This document shows positions 7,334-16,545 of a stretch of DNA of 64,000 nucleotides, piece after piece. The notes under the pieces were generated by a model. It searched no databases. It was not told the DNA's origin and saw only the letters and a list, made by a program, of their open reading frames with translations. Source of the stretch: Thermoactinomyces sp. DSM 45891 (GTDB lineage Bacteria; Bacillota; Bacilli; Thermoactinomycetales; Thermoactinomycetaceae); assembly GCF_900119485.1 (NCBI RefSeq), contig NZ_FPJZ01000003.1, positions 62,001-126,000 of the forward strand. Direction: 5' to 3'. The position numbers and the translations under genes are program-made. Every line of letters starts with the position of its first letter. Position 1 is the first letter of the stretch.

Positions 7334-8245
7334 TTAACTTACTACAGAGTAACAAGAAGGATGAATAATAGCTTGATAGGTTCCATCAGATGAGATTCGT
7401 CCGACATCTATTCCTATGAGAACTTTTCCTACATTATTCCACTCATCTTCTTTCCAAATTTCCACAGAATCTGGCTTAAAGGCAATCATCATTTCATGAT
7501 CGCTACCTGCAACACGATACGGAATAATGCGAATTTTAATCATCCACTCTGGCGGAATTTCCGTCCAGCCTTTCTCCCAATCCTTAGCCCGAACCATGGT
7601 AAATACTTCTTGTGGGAGAAAATCTTGTAACTGTTCCATCTCAACCATCATGACGGGCGAACGTGTAATAGGATCTCTTAGCTGATTTCCTGTGTCAACT
7701 AACCCTGTACAATCCACTTTTATCCCACCTAATGTGATTCGCACAGGTACTAGAAACTGATGAAATTCAGATCGCTCTTGAATTGAGCCAAACGAAATCT
7801 TGGTGTAACCCCAAACCAGTGGAAATCCAATCATGAGAAATACCCATGAGACTGGAGATCCCCATCCGTTTGGAGACTCTGTAAACAATATTCCTCCACC
7901 AATGTCAGATGTCCCTGTAATGAAGTAATGCAGGGCCATCATGGCTCCACCTGTGACAAAACAAACCAGATAGAACACTCCGAGATTTCGTAGATAGGCG
8001 TATGGATGGTGATAGCCAAATGCACACCAAATCATCAGCATTGATACTAATAACTTAGCTGGTAACGAATATGCTGGAATAAAGTCAGGCCATAGTTGGA
8101 GGGTAGCATAAATGCCCCCCATGATTGCCGCACACCCTAGCCTCCACCAAGTGAATCGCTGCTTACGAATCCCAGAAGTTAACCATAGGAGCAATAAATC
8201 GATACAGCCATTGAGAAGGAATACGACATCTGCATAAACCGTCAC
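7334..8245 (-). CDS. spoIIGA: SpoIIGA, membrane aspartic protease processing pro-SigE
   Basis: 303 residues starting at GTG with SD AGGAGGG. The N-terminal half is strongly hydrophobic with about five membrane spans; the C-terminal half has the aspartic-protease motif VDTGNQLRDP and FLIGIDVG-like strands. It sits in the sporulation septum and cleaves pro-SigE after a forespore signal. Gene order spoIIGA-sigE-sigG is the standard one. A promoter with unusual 22-bp spacing lies immediately upstream. Confidence 0.95.
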   Translation of the reverse strand: MTVYADVVFLLNGCIDLLLLWLTSGIRKQRFTWWRLGCAAIMGGIYATLQLWPDFIPAYSLPAKLLVSMLMIWCAFGYHHPYAYLRNLGVFYLVCFVTGGAMMALHYFITGTSDIGGGILFTESPNGWGSPVSWVFLMIGFPLVWGYTKISFGSIQERSEFHQFLVPVRITLGGIKVDCTGLVDTGNQLRDPITRSPVMMVEMEQLQDFLPQEVFTMVRAKDWEKGWTEIPPEWMIKIRIIPYRVAGSDHEMMIAFKPDSVEIWKEDEWNNVGKVLIGIDVGRISSDGTYQAIIHPSCYSVVS

Positions 8246-8280
8246 AGAATCTATCCCTCCTCTGTCTCCTGAATGAATTT

Positions 8281-8314
8281 AGTATATCTTAATCTATATT
8301 TCAAAGTCTGTTGA
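8281..8314 (-). promoter_or_regulatory. spoIIG-type promoter with 22-bp spacer and Spo0A-like box
   Basis: On the minus strand TCAACA (-35, complement of 8309-8314) and TATACT (-10, complement of 8281-8286) are separated by exactly 22 bases. This is the abnormal spacing known for the Spo0A-dependent spoIIG promoter of B. subtilis. TGTTGAA over the -35 (8309-8315) differs from the 0A box TGNCGAA at one base, and CGTCGAA at 8342-8348 is another one-mismatch match. Confidence 0.5.
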
Positions 8315-8346
8315 AACTTGCCCAAAAAATCTTATTTATTTCGTCG

Positions 8347-8390
8347 AAAAAAAGAAAAAAGAAGCGAAAATCGGTATCGATTTGCGCTTC
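8347..8390 (-). terminator. Terminator after ftsZ
   Basis: GAAGCG plus AAATCG pairs with CGATTT plus CGCTTC (8361-8390), followed on the minus strand by a long T-rich run. It separates ftsZ from the spoIIGA-sigE unit. Confidence 0.9.
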
Positions 8391-8408
8391 AATATAAGAG
8401 TACTTTCT

Positions 8409-9635
8409 TTATTTTTTTATTTGGTTACGTAAAAAAGTTGGGATATCATATGTTTCATCTAATACTCTGCCATCCCTACTATTTTTGGGTTGCTTTTGAT
8501 CCTGTATAGGAGCATAGCGATATGAAGCCGTTTCATAGGATGTTTGGTTTGACTGTGCATCTTCCATACGGAAGCCATCGTTTGGAAACAGCGGTTTATA
8601 AGGATCTGATGAATTACGCATTCCATTGGTAGAATTCATCTGTGGCTTTCTTCCTACACGCGGATCATTTTTAGCAGAATCAAACCCCGTAGCAATCACG
8701 GTCACACGAATCTCATCTTTTAAATCTTCGTTAATAACAGCACCAAAGATCATGTTGACATCCGCATGGGAGGCACGCATCACGATATCTGCTGCCTCAT
8801 TCACCTCATAAAGACTTAGATTATTTCCACCTGTAATATTCATTAGAACTCCACGAGCTCCATCAATGGAAGTCTCTAACAATGGACTGCAGATTGCTTT
8901 ACGGGCTGCTTCGGCGGCACGATTTTCACCAGAAGCTGAACCGATTCCCATCAAGGCAGAGCCTCTCTCTGTCATGATGGTTTTGACGTCTGCGAAGTCT
9001 AGGTTAATCAAACCAGGAACGGCAATCAAATCAGAGATCCCTTGTACCCCCTGACGTAAAACATTATCGGCTTCCCGGAATGCTTCTAACATAGGAGTAT
9101 TTTTATCTACAATCTCTAACAGGCGATCATTTGGAATGACAATTAATGTATCTACATTTTCTTTCAGCGAGGTGACACCTGATTCAGCCTGAACGGATCT
9201 TTTCTTTCCCTCAAAAGCAAATGGTTTTGTCACCACTCCTACCGTTAACGCACCGATCTCTCTAGCGATCAATGCAATTTCTGGAGCAGCCCCCGTTCCA
9301 GTACCGCCACCCATACCTGCTGTCACAAAAACCATATCCGCACCACGAAGAGCGTTTTCAATCTGCTCTCGACTCTCTTCTGCCGCCTTTTTCCCCACTT
9401 CTGGCTTCGCGCCTGCGCCAAGTCCACGAGTTAGTTTCTCGCCGATTTGTAGCTTAATAGGCGCTTTCGAACGGTGAAGTGCTTGCGCATCTGTATTAAC
9501 CGCTATAAACTCTACACCCTGCACTCCCGCATCAATCATACGATTGACCGCGTTACTACCGCCACCACCCACTCCGATGACCTTAATCTGTGCAATCATC
9601 TCGTGGTCTAAATCCATACCAAATTCAAAACCCAT
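8409..9635 (-). CDS. ftsZ: Cell division protein FtsZ
   Basis: 408 residues. The GTP-binding domain has VIGVGGGGSNAVNRMI and the tubulin signature GGGTGTGAAP; the T7 loop region NLDFADVKTIM is present. A variable linker of about 70 residues ends in the conserved C-terminal peptide DIPTFLRNQIKK, which binds FtsA and other partners. FtsZ polymerises into the Z ring. SD GGAGGG before the ATG. It lies 54 bases after ftsA and is cotranscribed with it, and is followed by a strong terminator. Confidence 0.98.
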   Translation of the reverse strand: MGFEFGMDLDHEMIAQIKVIGVGGGGSNAVNRMIDAGVQGVEFIAVNTDAQALHRSKAPIKLQIGEKLTRGLGAGAKPEVGKKAAEESREQIENALRGADMVFVTAGMGGGTGTGAAPEIALIAREIGALTVGVVTKPFAFEGKKRSVQAESGVTSLKENVDTLIVIPNDRLLEIVDKNTPMLEAFREADNVLRQGVQGISDLIAVPGLINLDFADVKTIMTERGSALMGIGSASGENRAAEAARKAICSPLLETSIDGARGVLMNITGGNNLSLYEVNEAADIVMRASHADVNMIFGAVINEDLKDEIRVTVIATGFDSAKNDPRVGRKPQMNSTNGMRNSSDPYKPLFPNDGFRMEDAQSNQTSYETASYRYAPIQDQKQPKNSRDGRVLDETYDIPTFLRNQIKK

Positions 9636-9689
9636 GACCAGGTTCCCTCCTATGCGAAATATAATGACATAACTTCGTTTTTTAGTGAA

Positions 9690-10925
9690 TTATATAAAAT
9701 CACTAAACCAATTTTTCATCTTAGAAAAAGCAGATTCCCCATGTTGTTTCTTGGAACGAGCTACATCGTTAGGAATGGTTTCAGGTACTTGAATCATCCC
9801 ACGTTGATCCAAATAGTGAACCATACTCACTCCACCCATATAACTAGGCTCATTTACTCCTATGTTTTCTGGTTGGGCCACGCGGACAGGTTGTCCTAAA
9901 TATTTTTGTGCTGTGGCAAGAATATTCCGCGTAGACATAACGCCACCCGTTAATACGAAGCCACCTGATGGGCGATCGCTCACTCCCATATACTGCAATT
10001 GTTCTCGCACTAGGTAGAACATCTCAGAAAGTCTTGACTCCATAATCTCTGCTAGGTTGTCTTGATGATACACAACTTCCTTCTGATCATTGAGGGTCTG
10101 AACCGAAAAACTTTCATTTTTATTTGCTAGCTCAGCTAACGCACAACCATATTTACATTTGATTTCCTCTGCAACATCACTATGTGTTCTAAGAACGATG
10201 GCAATATCACTCGTTAGATATTCACCGCCCATTGGAATGACTGAGGTTCCAGTCAAATTACCTTGGTGATAGGCTGAGATCGTAATGGTCCCACCACCAA
10301 AATCTAGCAGTACGACGCCGATCTGTTTCTCATCCAAAGTAAGACAAGCTTCTCCCAATGCATGCGGTAAATAAATCATACCCACAATTTCTAACTGTGC
10401 TTTTTCTAAACAACGTTCCATATTTTGTATGACGGTCTTAGTTGCAGTAAGCACCATTGCCTCTACCTCTAGTCGCACACCAAACATACCCCGAGGATCT
10501 CGAATCTCACTTACTCCATCTACGATATATTGGGTAGGTACCACATCAAAAATGGTACGCTCTTGAGGTAGGTTAATAACACGACACGCCTGCAAGACTC
10601 GATCCAAATCCTGGTTCTCGATGACCCGAGACTCACTCGAAACAGCAACGAGACCATGACTATGCTGAACGGCAACATGGTTCCCAGAAATTCCTACATA
10701 GACTTTGGAAATCTCTATTCCAACCATTCGCTCCGCTTGTTGAATGGCTTGGCGAACGGAGAATACTGCTTGGTCCAGATCAACGATGGCACCTTTTTTC
10801 ATCCCCAGTGATTTGGCCGTGCCTACACCGACGATTTGTAAATTACCATCAGCATGCATTTCTGCAATAAACGCTTTTATTTGCGTAGTCCCAATATCCA
10901 ACGTCACAATGAACTGATCGTTCAA
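9690..10925 (-). CDS. ftsA: Cell division protein FtsA
   Basis: About 411 residues of the actin-like ATPase fold: phosphate-binding loop LDIGTTQIKAF, second loop VLLDFGGGTITIS and adenosine loop VLTGGVMSTRN. The C-terminus ends in an amphipathic helix (KMKNWFSDFI), the membrane-targeting sequence. It anchors FtsZ to the membrane. I place the start at the TTG at 10925, 8 bases after SD GGAGG; the GTG at 10934 lies inside the SD. A sigma-H-like promoter lies about 70 bases upstream. Confidence 0.97.
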   Translation of the reverse strand: MNDQFIVTLDIGTTQIKAFIAEMHADGNLQIVGVGTAKSLGMKKGAIVDLDQAVFSVRQAIQQAERMVGIEISKVYVGISGNHVAVQHSHGLVAVSSESRVIENQDLDRVLQACRVINLPQERTIFDVVPTQYIVDGVSEIRDPRGMFGVRLEVEAMVLTATKTVIQNMERCLEKAQLEIVGMIYLPHALGEACLTLDEKQIGVVLLDFGGGTITISAYHQGNLTGTSVIPMGGEYLTSDIAIVLRTHSDVAEEIKCKYGCALAELANKNESFSVQTLNDQKEVVYHQDNLAEIMESRLSEMFYLVREQLQYMGVSDRPSGGFVLTGGVMSTRNILATAQKYLGQPVRVAQPENIGVNEPSYMGGVSMVHYLDQRGMIQVPETIPNDVARSKKQHGESAFSKMKNWFSDFI

Positions 10926-10991
10926 ACTGGGCACCTCCTCGCCCGATTTGGCAACTCTTTTTTGGGAGGAAAAAGCATTACCCTCTGACTA

Positions 10992-11019
10992 ATTCAACAG
11001 ATCAAGAAAGATCACCTTT
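10992..11019 (-). promoter_or_regulatory. Sigma-H-like promoter upstream of ftsA-ftsZ
   Basis: On the minus strand AAAGGTGAT is followed after 14 bases by TGAAT. Against the remembered consensus RWAGGAXXT-N14-HGAAT only one position differs (A to T). B. subtilis ftsAZ also has a sigma-H promoter that raises expression at the start of sporulation. Confidence 0.45.
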
Positions 11020-11065
11020 TTTTATAAAACGAAAAACAGTAAATAAATTACATCAATACCTAATA

Positions 11066-11794
11066 TTAGGGTTCATGTACTGTGTCAGGTGTAAACCATA
11101 CGCTCTCTAATAAGTACAAAGTACCGGAAGGCTGATTGTGAAAGGAAGAATAAAGCTTCATCTTCTCAGGTAAATCTTCGATACGAACATAAATTTTATG
11201 TCCTATTTTGCTGTATAGGACCATTTGATCTGGATTTCCCTCTACTGGATGAATATACGTTATCTCACTAAAATCAGAAATAGAACAACGTGAGAACATC
11301 TCCACTGCCTGGCGAAACACCCCACTAGCAAGATCCCATTTCTCAAATATAGGTGCTTGTTGTAGCATCGAAACCGAATTTCGCTGAGTCATGATCTTCC
11401 CATTCTCCAAAAGGGGAAGAACAGATCCATCCTCTGTTCTCACAAATGCCACCATTCGTTGCTCTTGTAATGTAACGGTAACCTTGCTTGGAAATGACCT
11501 ATGTACTTCTACCCGTTTAATTTCTGGGATGTTCGCAATTGCTTTTTGAGCATCTTGAGGGCGAAATGCAAAATAGGAGCCGCCTACCTTGGTTCCTAAC
11601 TTGCTGGAAATCTCCTTTTGTGGAACCAATTGATTTCCTTCGATTACAATTTGTTCGATTTTCCCGAGAGGAGAGCGCAATAGAAGTACAAGCATGAAGC
11701 CCATAAAAAACAAAAAGATCAGAAGCAGAGCCCAGACCGAGGGGGCTTTTTTACGAACAGACTTTACTCGTAATGGGGGAACGCGATCATTCAA
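11066..11794 (-). CDS. divIB: Cell division protein DivIB (FtsQ family)
   Basis: 242 residues starting at a TTG 9 bases after SD AGGAGAGG. A short cytoplasmic tail is followed by one membrane span (about residues 21-40), a POTRA domain (KIEQIVIEGNQLV, IPEIKRVEVHRSFPSKVTV) and the FtsQ/DivIB beta domain. It is part of the DivIB-DivIC-FtsL division complex outside the membrane. It is separated from murB by a terminator and from ftsA by 131 bases. The ylxW/ylxX/sbp genes found here in B. subtilis are absent. Confidence 0.9.
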   Translation of the reverse strand: MNDRVPPLRVKSVRKKAPSVWALLLIFLFFMGFMLVLLLRSPLGKIEQIVIEGNQLVPQKEISSKLGTKVGGSYFAFRPQDAQKAIANIPEIKRVEVHRSFPSKVTVTLQEQRMVAFVRTEDGSVLPLLENGKIMTQRNSVSMLQQAPIFEKWDLASGVFRQAVEMFSRCSISDFSEITYIHPVEGNPDQMVLYSKIGHKIYVRIEDLPEKMKLYSSFHNQPSGTLYLLESVWFTPDTVHEP

Positions 11795-11920
11795 CCGAAT
11801 CGTCCTCTCCTTATATCTGCCTGTCGAATCTATGGAGTACCCTCACAATAATCTTCCATATATATTACCACAAATAGTGAGGGGGAAAAGATAATAATAA
11901 TCCTTTTTGATAATATGGAC

Positions 11921-11959
11921 AAAAATTAAAACAGCCAACTTACTCAAAAGTTAGCTGTT
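11921..11959 (-). terminator. Terminator between murB and divIB
   Basis: AACAGC-C-AACTT pairs with AAGTT-AGCTGTT (11930-11959), followed on the minus strand by TTTTAATTTTT. It ends the upstream mur transcript inside the cluster. Confidence 0.8.
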
Positions 11960-11970
11960 CATTACTCCAT

Positions 11971-12882
11971 TTAGGCTTCTCCGATCACCTGTACTTCAGG
12001 TTCTAGTTCGATATGATACTTTTCACGAATTGTCTCTTGAACATGTGCAATTAAATCAAGTACATTTTGCGCTGTTGCTTGACCTCTATTTACGATGAAA
12101 TTACAGTGCATAGTTGAAACTTCTGCATCGCCGATTCGATATCCCCGAAGCCCGGCTTCCTCGATCAAGCGTCCCGAAAAATCGCCAGCCGGGTTACGGA
12201 ATACACTTCCAGCACAAGGGAGTTGTAGAGGCTGTGTCTGACGACGACGATCTTTAAACCTAGTTAATGCATCGGTAATAGCCACAGCATCCCCATCCTC
12301 AAGCTGAAACGTCGCTTCTGTTACAATTCCACGCAAGTCTTTCTGTAGAACTGATGTACGATAGGAAAATGCAAGTTGTTCATTAGACAATGTAACCCAC
12401 TCACCCGATTCTAACAACACTTCTGCTGAAATGAGAACCTCTGAAACATCGGAACCGTGAGCTCCACCATTCATATAGACAGCACCACCGATGTTCCCTG
12501 GTATCCCTCCAGCAAACTCGAAACCTGTAAGCCCTTGGCGTGCTGTCTTCGTAGCAAGCATAACAGTGGAAGTTCCACCCCCTGCGATCACCTTAGTCCC
12601 TTGAAATTCGAAGTACTCAAACCCTTTATCTAACTTAAGTACAACCCCACGAATTCCTCCATCTCGGACCAAGAGGTTGGAACCCCGACCAATCACTCTC
12701 CATGGAAGCTTGTGTTTGTCGATTACCTTCATAACATTCTCTAACTCATTTTTTGTCTTTACGTTAATCAAAAAATCTGCTGGTCCGCCCACTTTCCACG
12801 TGGTATGACGGGACAATAGCTCATTCTCTTTTATGTCTTGAACGCCTACACGGATCAAGTCTTCTACAAATGGTTTTCTCAT
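11971..12882 (-). CDS. murB: UDP-N-acetylenolpyruvoylglucosamine reductase MurB
   Basis: 303 residues, the short Bacillus-type MurB. The FAD-binding part has TTWKVGGPADFL and GRGSNLLVRD; the catalytic part has GIPGNIGGAVYMNGGAHG, CAGSVFRNP (general-acid Ser) and the C-terminal Glu in LEPEVQVIG. It reduces UDP-GlcNAc-enolpyruvate to UDP-MurNAc with NADPH. SD GGAGGGG is 5 bases before the ATG. The gap to the upstream gene is only 77 bases; murG, usual in this position, is not here. Confidence 0.97.
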   Translation of the reverse strand: MRKPFVEDLIRVGVQDIKENELLSRHTTWKVGGPADFLINVKTKNELENVMKVIDKHKLPWRVIGRGSNLLVRDGGIRGVVLKLDKGFEYFEFQGTKVIAGGGTSTVMLATKTARQGLTGFEFAGGIPGNIGGAVYMNGGAHGSDVSEVLISAEVLLESGEWVTLSNEQLAFSYRTSVLQKDLRGIVTEATFQLEDGDAVAITDALTRFKDRRRQTQPLQLPCAGSVFRNPAGDFSGRLIEEAGLRGYRIGDAEVSTMHCNFIVNRGQATAQNVLDLIAHVQETIREKYHIELEPEVQVIGEA

Positions 12883-12959
12883 TTTGTCCCCTCCTACTAG
12901 ATGCTAGACCATGTGAGTGAGTCCTGAGATTCGTTCACATCTATGTTTATATGCGTTCC

Positions 12960-14060
12960 TTATCTATTTGTATTGCGTGATAAATTTAAGAGAATTCCTA
13001 CTGCTACAAGTGTTAACGTAAGGGATGATCCACCATAGCTTAGAAAAGGCAAGGTAATCCCTGTAACAGGAAAGGTTCCTGAAACGACTCCGATATTAAT
13101 TACAACTTGAATCATTAGCATAGAGGTGATCCCTGTGGCAACTAAGCAACTAAACAAATCTTGCGCGCGAATCGCAGTACGATAGCCTCTCCAAATTAAC
13201 ACTCCAAATAACGTTATCACAATGGTAATACCTAGGAAACCTAGTTCTTCCGACAAAATCGAAAAAATAAAATCCGTGTGGGGCTCTGGCAAGTATAAAT
13301 GTTTTTGTCTACTCATGCCAAATCCTAACCCAAGGAGCCGACCAGGGCCAATCGCATAGAGAGACTGGATCAACTGATAACCCGTTCCCTGCGGATCTGA
13401 CCACGGGTCAAAAAAAGAAGTAATTCGCTTAATTCGATACGTAGCTTCTAAAACCAAGCCCGTAAAACCCGCCACGCCGAGCAGCGCAAATCCTCCTAGG
13501 TGCTTCCTCTTTGCGCCTGCTACGAAGATTAACAAAATCCCTGTCCCGACTAACACCGTGCCCGTTCCCAAATCAGGTTGGCACATAATAAGCCCAAATG
13601 CTCCTCCCAAGATTCCCATAGCAGGTAAGAACCCTTTACGAAATCGCCTGATTTGAAAAGTGGGCTGGGAAAACAACTTCGCTAAGAAAAAAATCATTGC
13701 CAGCTTCGTAAATTCGGATGGTTGAATACTAAAAGCCCCAATTCCGAGCCAACTACGAGCACCATTCCGCCAGATCCCTACACCTGGTATCAAAACAATC
13801 ACTAGTAAGATAAAGCATATGATCACGGCAGGTTTTGCCATATCATATAACTTCTTCCGATCTACATTCGTTACGAGAAACATAAAAAACACGCCCAATG
13901 CCGCAAACAAGAGCTGACGCTTTGCAAAATAAAAGCTATCACCATATTTGTGAAACGCCATTGAAGCACTAGCGCTGTATACCATCATTACCCCAATAGT
14001 AAGTAATAATAGAATAGCAACTACGATCACAAAATCAGGACTCTTTTTCGTTTTTTGCAT
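12960..14060 (-). CDS. spoVE: SEDS glycosyltransferase SpoVE/FtsW
   Basis: About 366 residues with around ten membrane spans. The family signature is clear: IGAFSIQPSEFTKLAMIFFL, GTGYQLIQSLYAIG, and FPVTGITLPFLSYGGSS near the C-terminus. SEDS proteins polymerise lipid II glycan strands with a class B penicillin-binding protein. The position next to murD and murB matches spoVE of B. subtilis; whether it serves division, spore cortex or both cannot be read from sequence. The start is the ATG at 14060, 8 bases after SD GAGGTGA; the GTG at 14072 overlaps that SD. Confidence 0.93.
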   Translation of the reverse strand: MQKTKKSPDFVIVVAILLLLTIGVMMVYSASASMAFHKYGDSFYFAKRQLLFAALGVFFMFLVTNVDRKKLYDMAKPAVIICFILLVIVLIPGVGIWRNGARSWLGIGAFSIQPSEFTKLAMIFFLAKLFSQPTFQIRRFRKGFLPAMGILGGAFGLIMCQPDLGTGTVLVGTGILLIFVAGAKRKHLGGFALLGVAGFTGLVLEATYRIKRITSFFDPWSDPQGTGYQLIQSLYAIGPGRLLGLGFGMSRQKHLYLPEPHTDFIFSILSEELGFLGITIVITLFGVLIWRGYRTAIRAQDLFSCLVATGITSMLMIQVVINIGVVSGTFPVTGITLPFLSYGGSSLTLTLVAVGILLNLSRNTNR

Positions 14061-14099
14061 AGACGTGCTCACCTCATTTAAGCTTCCGAAGCATTCTCT

Positions 14100-15470
14100 T
14101 TATACAAGCCTATGCACAGCTTGTTTAAAAATGCTTCCTCTTTGCTCAAATGAGTTATATAAATCCCAACTTGCACATGCTGGAGAGAGAACAACTACAT
14201 CCCCAAAGCGAGAAATCTCGTGAGCGGAATAAACAGCTTCTTCAACATCATCTACTTGAATAATGGACTCTATACCTGCCTCTTTCGCTCGCAATGCTAA
14301 GATTGGAGCCGACTCTCCGTAAGCGATCACTGCTTGTACATGCTCAGACAAAACCGGAGTGAGCTCTTGAAAGTCTACCCCCCGATCCAGTCCACCCGCA
14401 ATCCAAACGATAGGTTCCTCAAAGGAGGTAAGAGCCGTTAAAGCCGCCTGCACATTAGTCGCTTTCGAATCGTTATAATAACGAACTCCTTCGATCATCT
14501 CTACATACTCCAACCGATGTTCCACACCACAGAACGTTCGAATCGTTTCTGCAATTCTCTCGATGTCGGCGCCAGCCATGATCGAGATAGCGGTTGCCGC
14601 TAGTACATTCTCTAGATTAAATAAACCAGGTAGAGCAACCTCTTCCACAGGGAGAATCGCTATTTCGTTCCCGTCTAGACTCGAAGTGATCCAACCATCT
14701 TTTATATATACACCTTGACTGGTCGTTTCGTCTTTGGAAAACCAAATTACACGACTCTTCAGATTCCCACTTCCTGCTAAATCTCTACAGATAGCAGAAT
14801 CAGCATTCAAAATAGCAACATCATCTGGAGTTTGATTTTGAAATAGGTTCCATTTTGATACTACATAATCCTCCATCGTCTGATGGTAATCCATATGCGC
14901 AGGAGTCACATTTAACAATGCAGCAATTTTAGGCCGAAATGTTACCGTTCCCTTTAGCTGAAAGCTACTTAATTCCGCTACGAGCCAGTCGTTTTTCGAA
15001 AGCTGCGGGGTTACTTCAGATAATGCTTGGCCAATATTTCCCGCTACCGTTGCTGAAACTCCACTATTTTGTAGCATCTTGCCAACTAAGGTGGTAGTCG
15101 TGGTTTTACCATTAGAACCTGTAATACCAATGATAGGAGCCTTGCTAAATTGGCTCGCAATCTCTACCTCTGTTACTACTGGGATCTCTAGTTTAAGCGC
15201 CTGCTGGATCGGTTTAATATGATAAGGAATTCCCGGGTTTTTTACCACTAGATCAATCTGCTGATCAATTAGATCGTCAGGGTGTCCTCCACAGATCACG
15301 GAGATACCCATTTGCTCTAACGGATCCGCTTCATTGGCACAGTCGATCCGCTCTCTCGCATCATTTACAGTCACCTTAGCCCCTTGCTCTATCAGCAACT
15401 TTGCTACAGCCAAACCGCTTCTCGCTAATCCGAGAACTACTACATGCTTATCTTGGAACAGATCCGTCAT
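14100..15470 (-). CDS. murD: UDP-N-acetylmuramoylalanine-D-glutamate ligase MurD
   Basis: 456 residues. N-terminal Rossmann-like UDP-binding domain (VVLGLARSGLAVAKLL), central ATPase domain with ITGSNGKTTTTTLVG, and C-terminal ligase domain with YYNDSKATN and LSPACASWDLY. It adds D-Glu to UDP-MurNAc-L-Ala. It starts immediately after the mraY stop codon, with the SD GGAGGGGG inside the end of mraY, so translation is coupled. Confidence 0.97.
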   Translation of the reverse strand: MTDLFQDKHVVVLGLARSGLAVAKLLIEQGAKVTVNDARERIDCANEADPLEQMGISVICGGHPDDLIDQQIDLVVKNPGIPYHIKPIQQALKLEIPVVTEVEIASQFSKAPIIGITGSNGKTTTTTLVGKMLQNSGVSATVAGNIGQALSEVTPQLSKNDWLVAELSSFQLKGTVTFRPKIAALLNVTPAHMDYHQTMEDYVVSKWNLFQNQTPDDVAILNADSAICRDLAGSGNLKSRVIWFSKDETTSQGVYIKDGWITSSLDGNEIAILPVEEVALPGLFNLENVLAATAISIMAGADIERIAETIRTFCGVEHRLEYVEMIEGVRYYNDSKATNVQAALTALTSFEEPIVWIAGGLDRGVDFQELTPVLSEHVQAVIAYGESAPILALRAKEAGIESIIQVDDVEEAVYSAHEISRFGDVVVLSPACASWDLYNSFEQRGSIFKQAVHRLV

Positions 15471-16535
15471 CTATTTGCCCCCTCCTGGATGGAGCAAAGC
15501 AATTTCGAAAAACACTCCAAGAGCTCCACAGATTAAACCAACCAAACTAAAAACCGCTACAATCTTCCACTCAGACCATCCAATCAATTCAAAATGATGA
15601 TGTAGTGGACTCATCTTGAAGATCCGCTTTTTGCGGAACTTGAAAGAGAGAACCTGAAGAATAACAGATAATGTCTCTACCACAAATACAATTCCGATCA
15701 GTGGGAGTAAGAGCTCGGTCTTCGTAATAATAGCGAGTGCAGCCAACCCCCCACCTAGTGCCAGTGAGCCCGTATCCCCCATAAACACCTTAGCCGGATG
15801 TGCATTAAAGACGAGAAATCCTAGCAGGGCACCTATTACAGAAAAAGCAAAGATGTAAACCGTTTGATTCCCTTGCCAAATTCCGATTACTGCGTAAGCA
15901 CCGTACGCCATCACAGCAGTACTTGATAAAAGGCCGTCTAAACCATCGGTTAAATTTAATGCGTTTGAAAAACCTACTAAAAGTAAAATCAAGAATGGCA
16001 GGTAGAGCCAGTTGATAAAATAGGTTCCAATCCCAGGAACATGAACACTAAAAATCGCCTTTGACGCACCTTCTAAGTCTTGGGTATTTAGGTATCGAAC
16101 ACTTAATAAGACATAAAATACAACTACCGCAATAAACAATTGTCCCAACAATTTTTGACTTGCGGTTAAGCCTAAGCTTCGTTTCATAACCACTTTAATA
16201 TAATCATCCAAAAATCCAATAATGCCGTATCCTGCTGTGGCAAATAGAAGGATGAACAAGTCTGCATTGATGATCTGTGCATCGCCGCTTTCTCTGTTTA
16301 ACAAGAAATAACTACTAAAAGGAAGTGCTGTCAACACAAGAGCGATTAAGATGATCACCCCACCCATCGTAGGCGTTCCTGCCTTTTTCAAATGGGCTTG
16401 CGGCCCCTCCTCACGGATGCTTTGTCCAAATTTCAGACGTCGTAATGTTGGGATCACCATAGGGCCTAGTATGACAGCCAGACCAAATGCAACCATGATC
16501 GGGATTAAATACTCTCGAATATCTATGTTTGTCAT
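15471..16535 (-). CDS. mraY: Phospho-MurNAc-pentapeptide transferase MraY
   Basis: 354 residues, ten predicted membrane helices. Catalytic and substrate motifs: GFLDDYIKV, SNALNLTDGLDGL, NAHPAKVFMGDTGSLALGG and LHHHFEL. It makes lipid I from UDP-MurNAc-pentapeptide and undecaprenyl phosphate at the inner face of the membrane. It starts 10 bases after murF; the SD AAGGAG lies within the last codons of murF with a rather long spacing of about 15 bases. Confidence 0.97.
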   Translation of the reverse strand: MTNIDIREYLIPIMVAFGLAVILGPMVIPTLRRLKFGQSIREEGPQAHLKKAGTPTMGGVIILIALVLTALPFSSYFLLNRESGDAQIINADLFILLFATAGYGIIGFLDDYIKVVMKRSLGLTASQKLLGQLFIAVVVFYVLLSVRYLNTQDLEGASKAIFSVHVPGIGTYFINWLYLPFLILLLVGFSNALNLTDGLDGLLSSTAVMAYGAYAVIGIWQGNQTVYIFAFSVIGALLGFLVFNAHPAKVFMGDTGSLALGGGLAALAIITKTELLLPLIGIVFVVETLSVILQVLSFKFRKKRIFKMSPLHHHFELIGWSEWKIVAVFSLVGLICGALGVFFEIALLHPGGGK

Positions 16536-16545
16536 GATAGCTTCA

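Noticed and set aside
8318..8509. Plus-strand frame of 63 codons opposite the ftsZ end and terminator.
   Set aside because: It overlaps the ftsZ 3' end and terminator on the other strand, has no SD and a low-complexity sequence.
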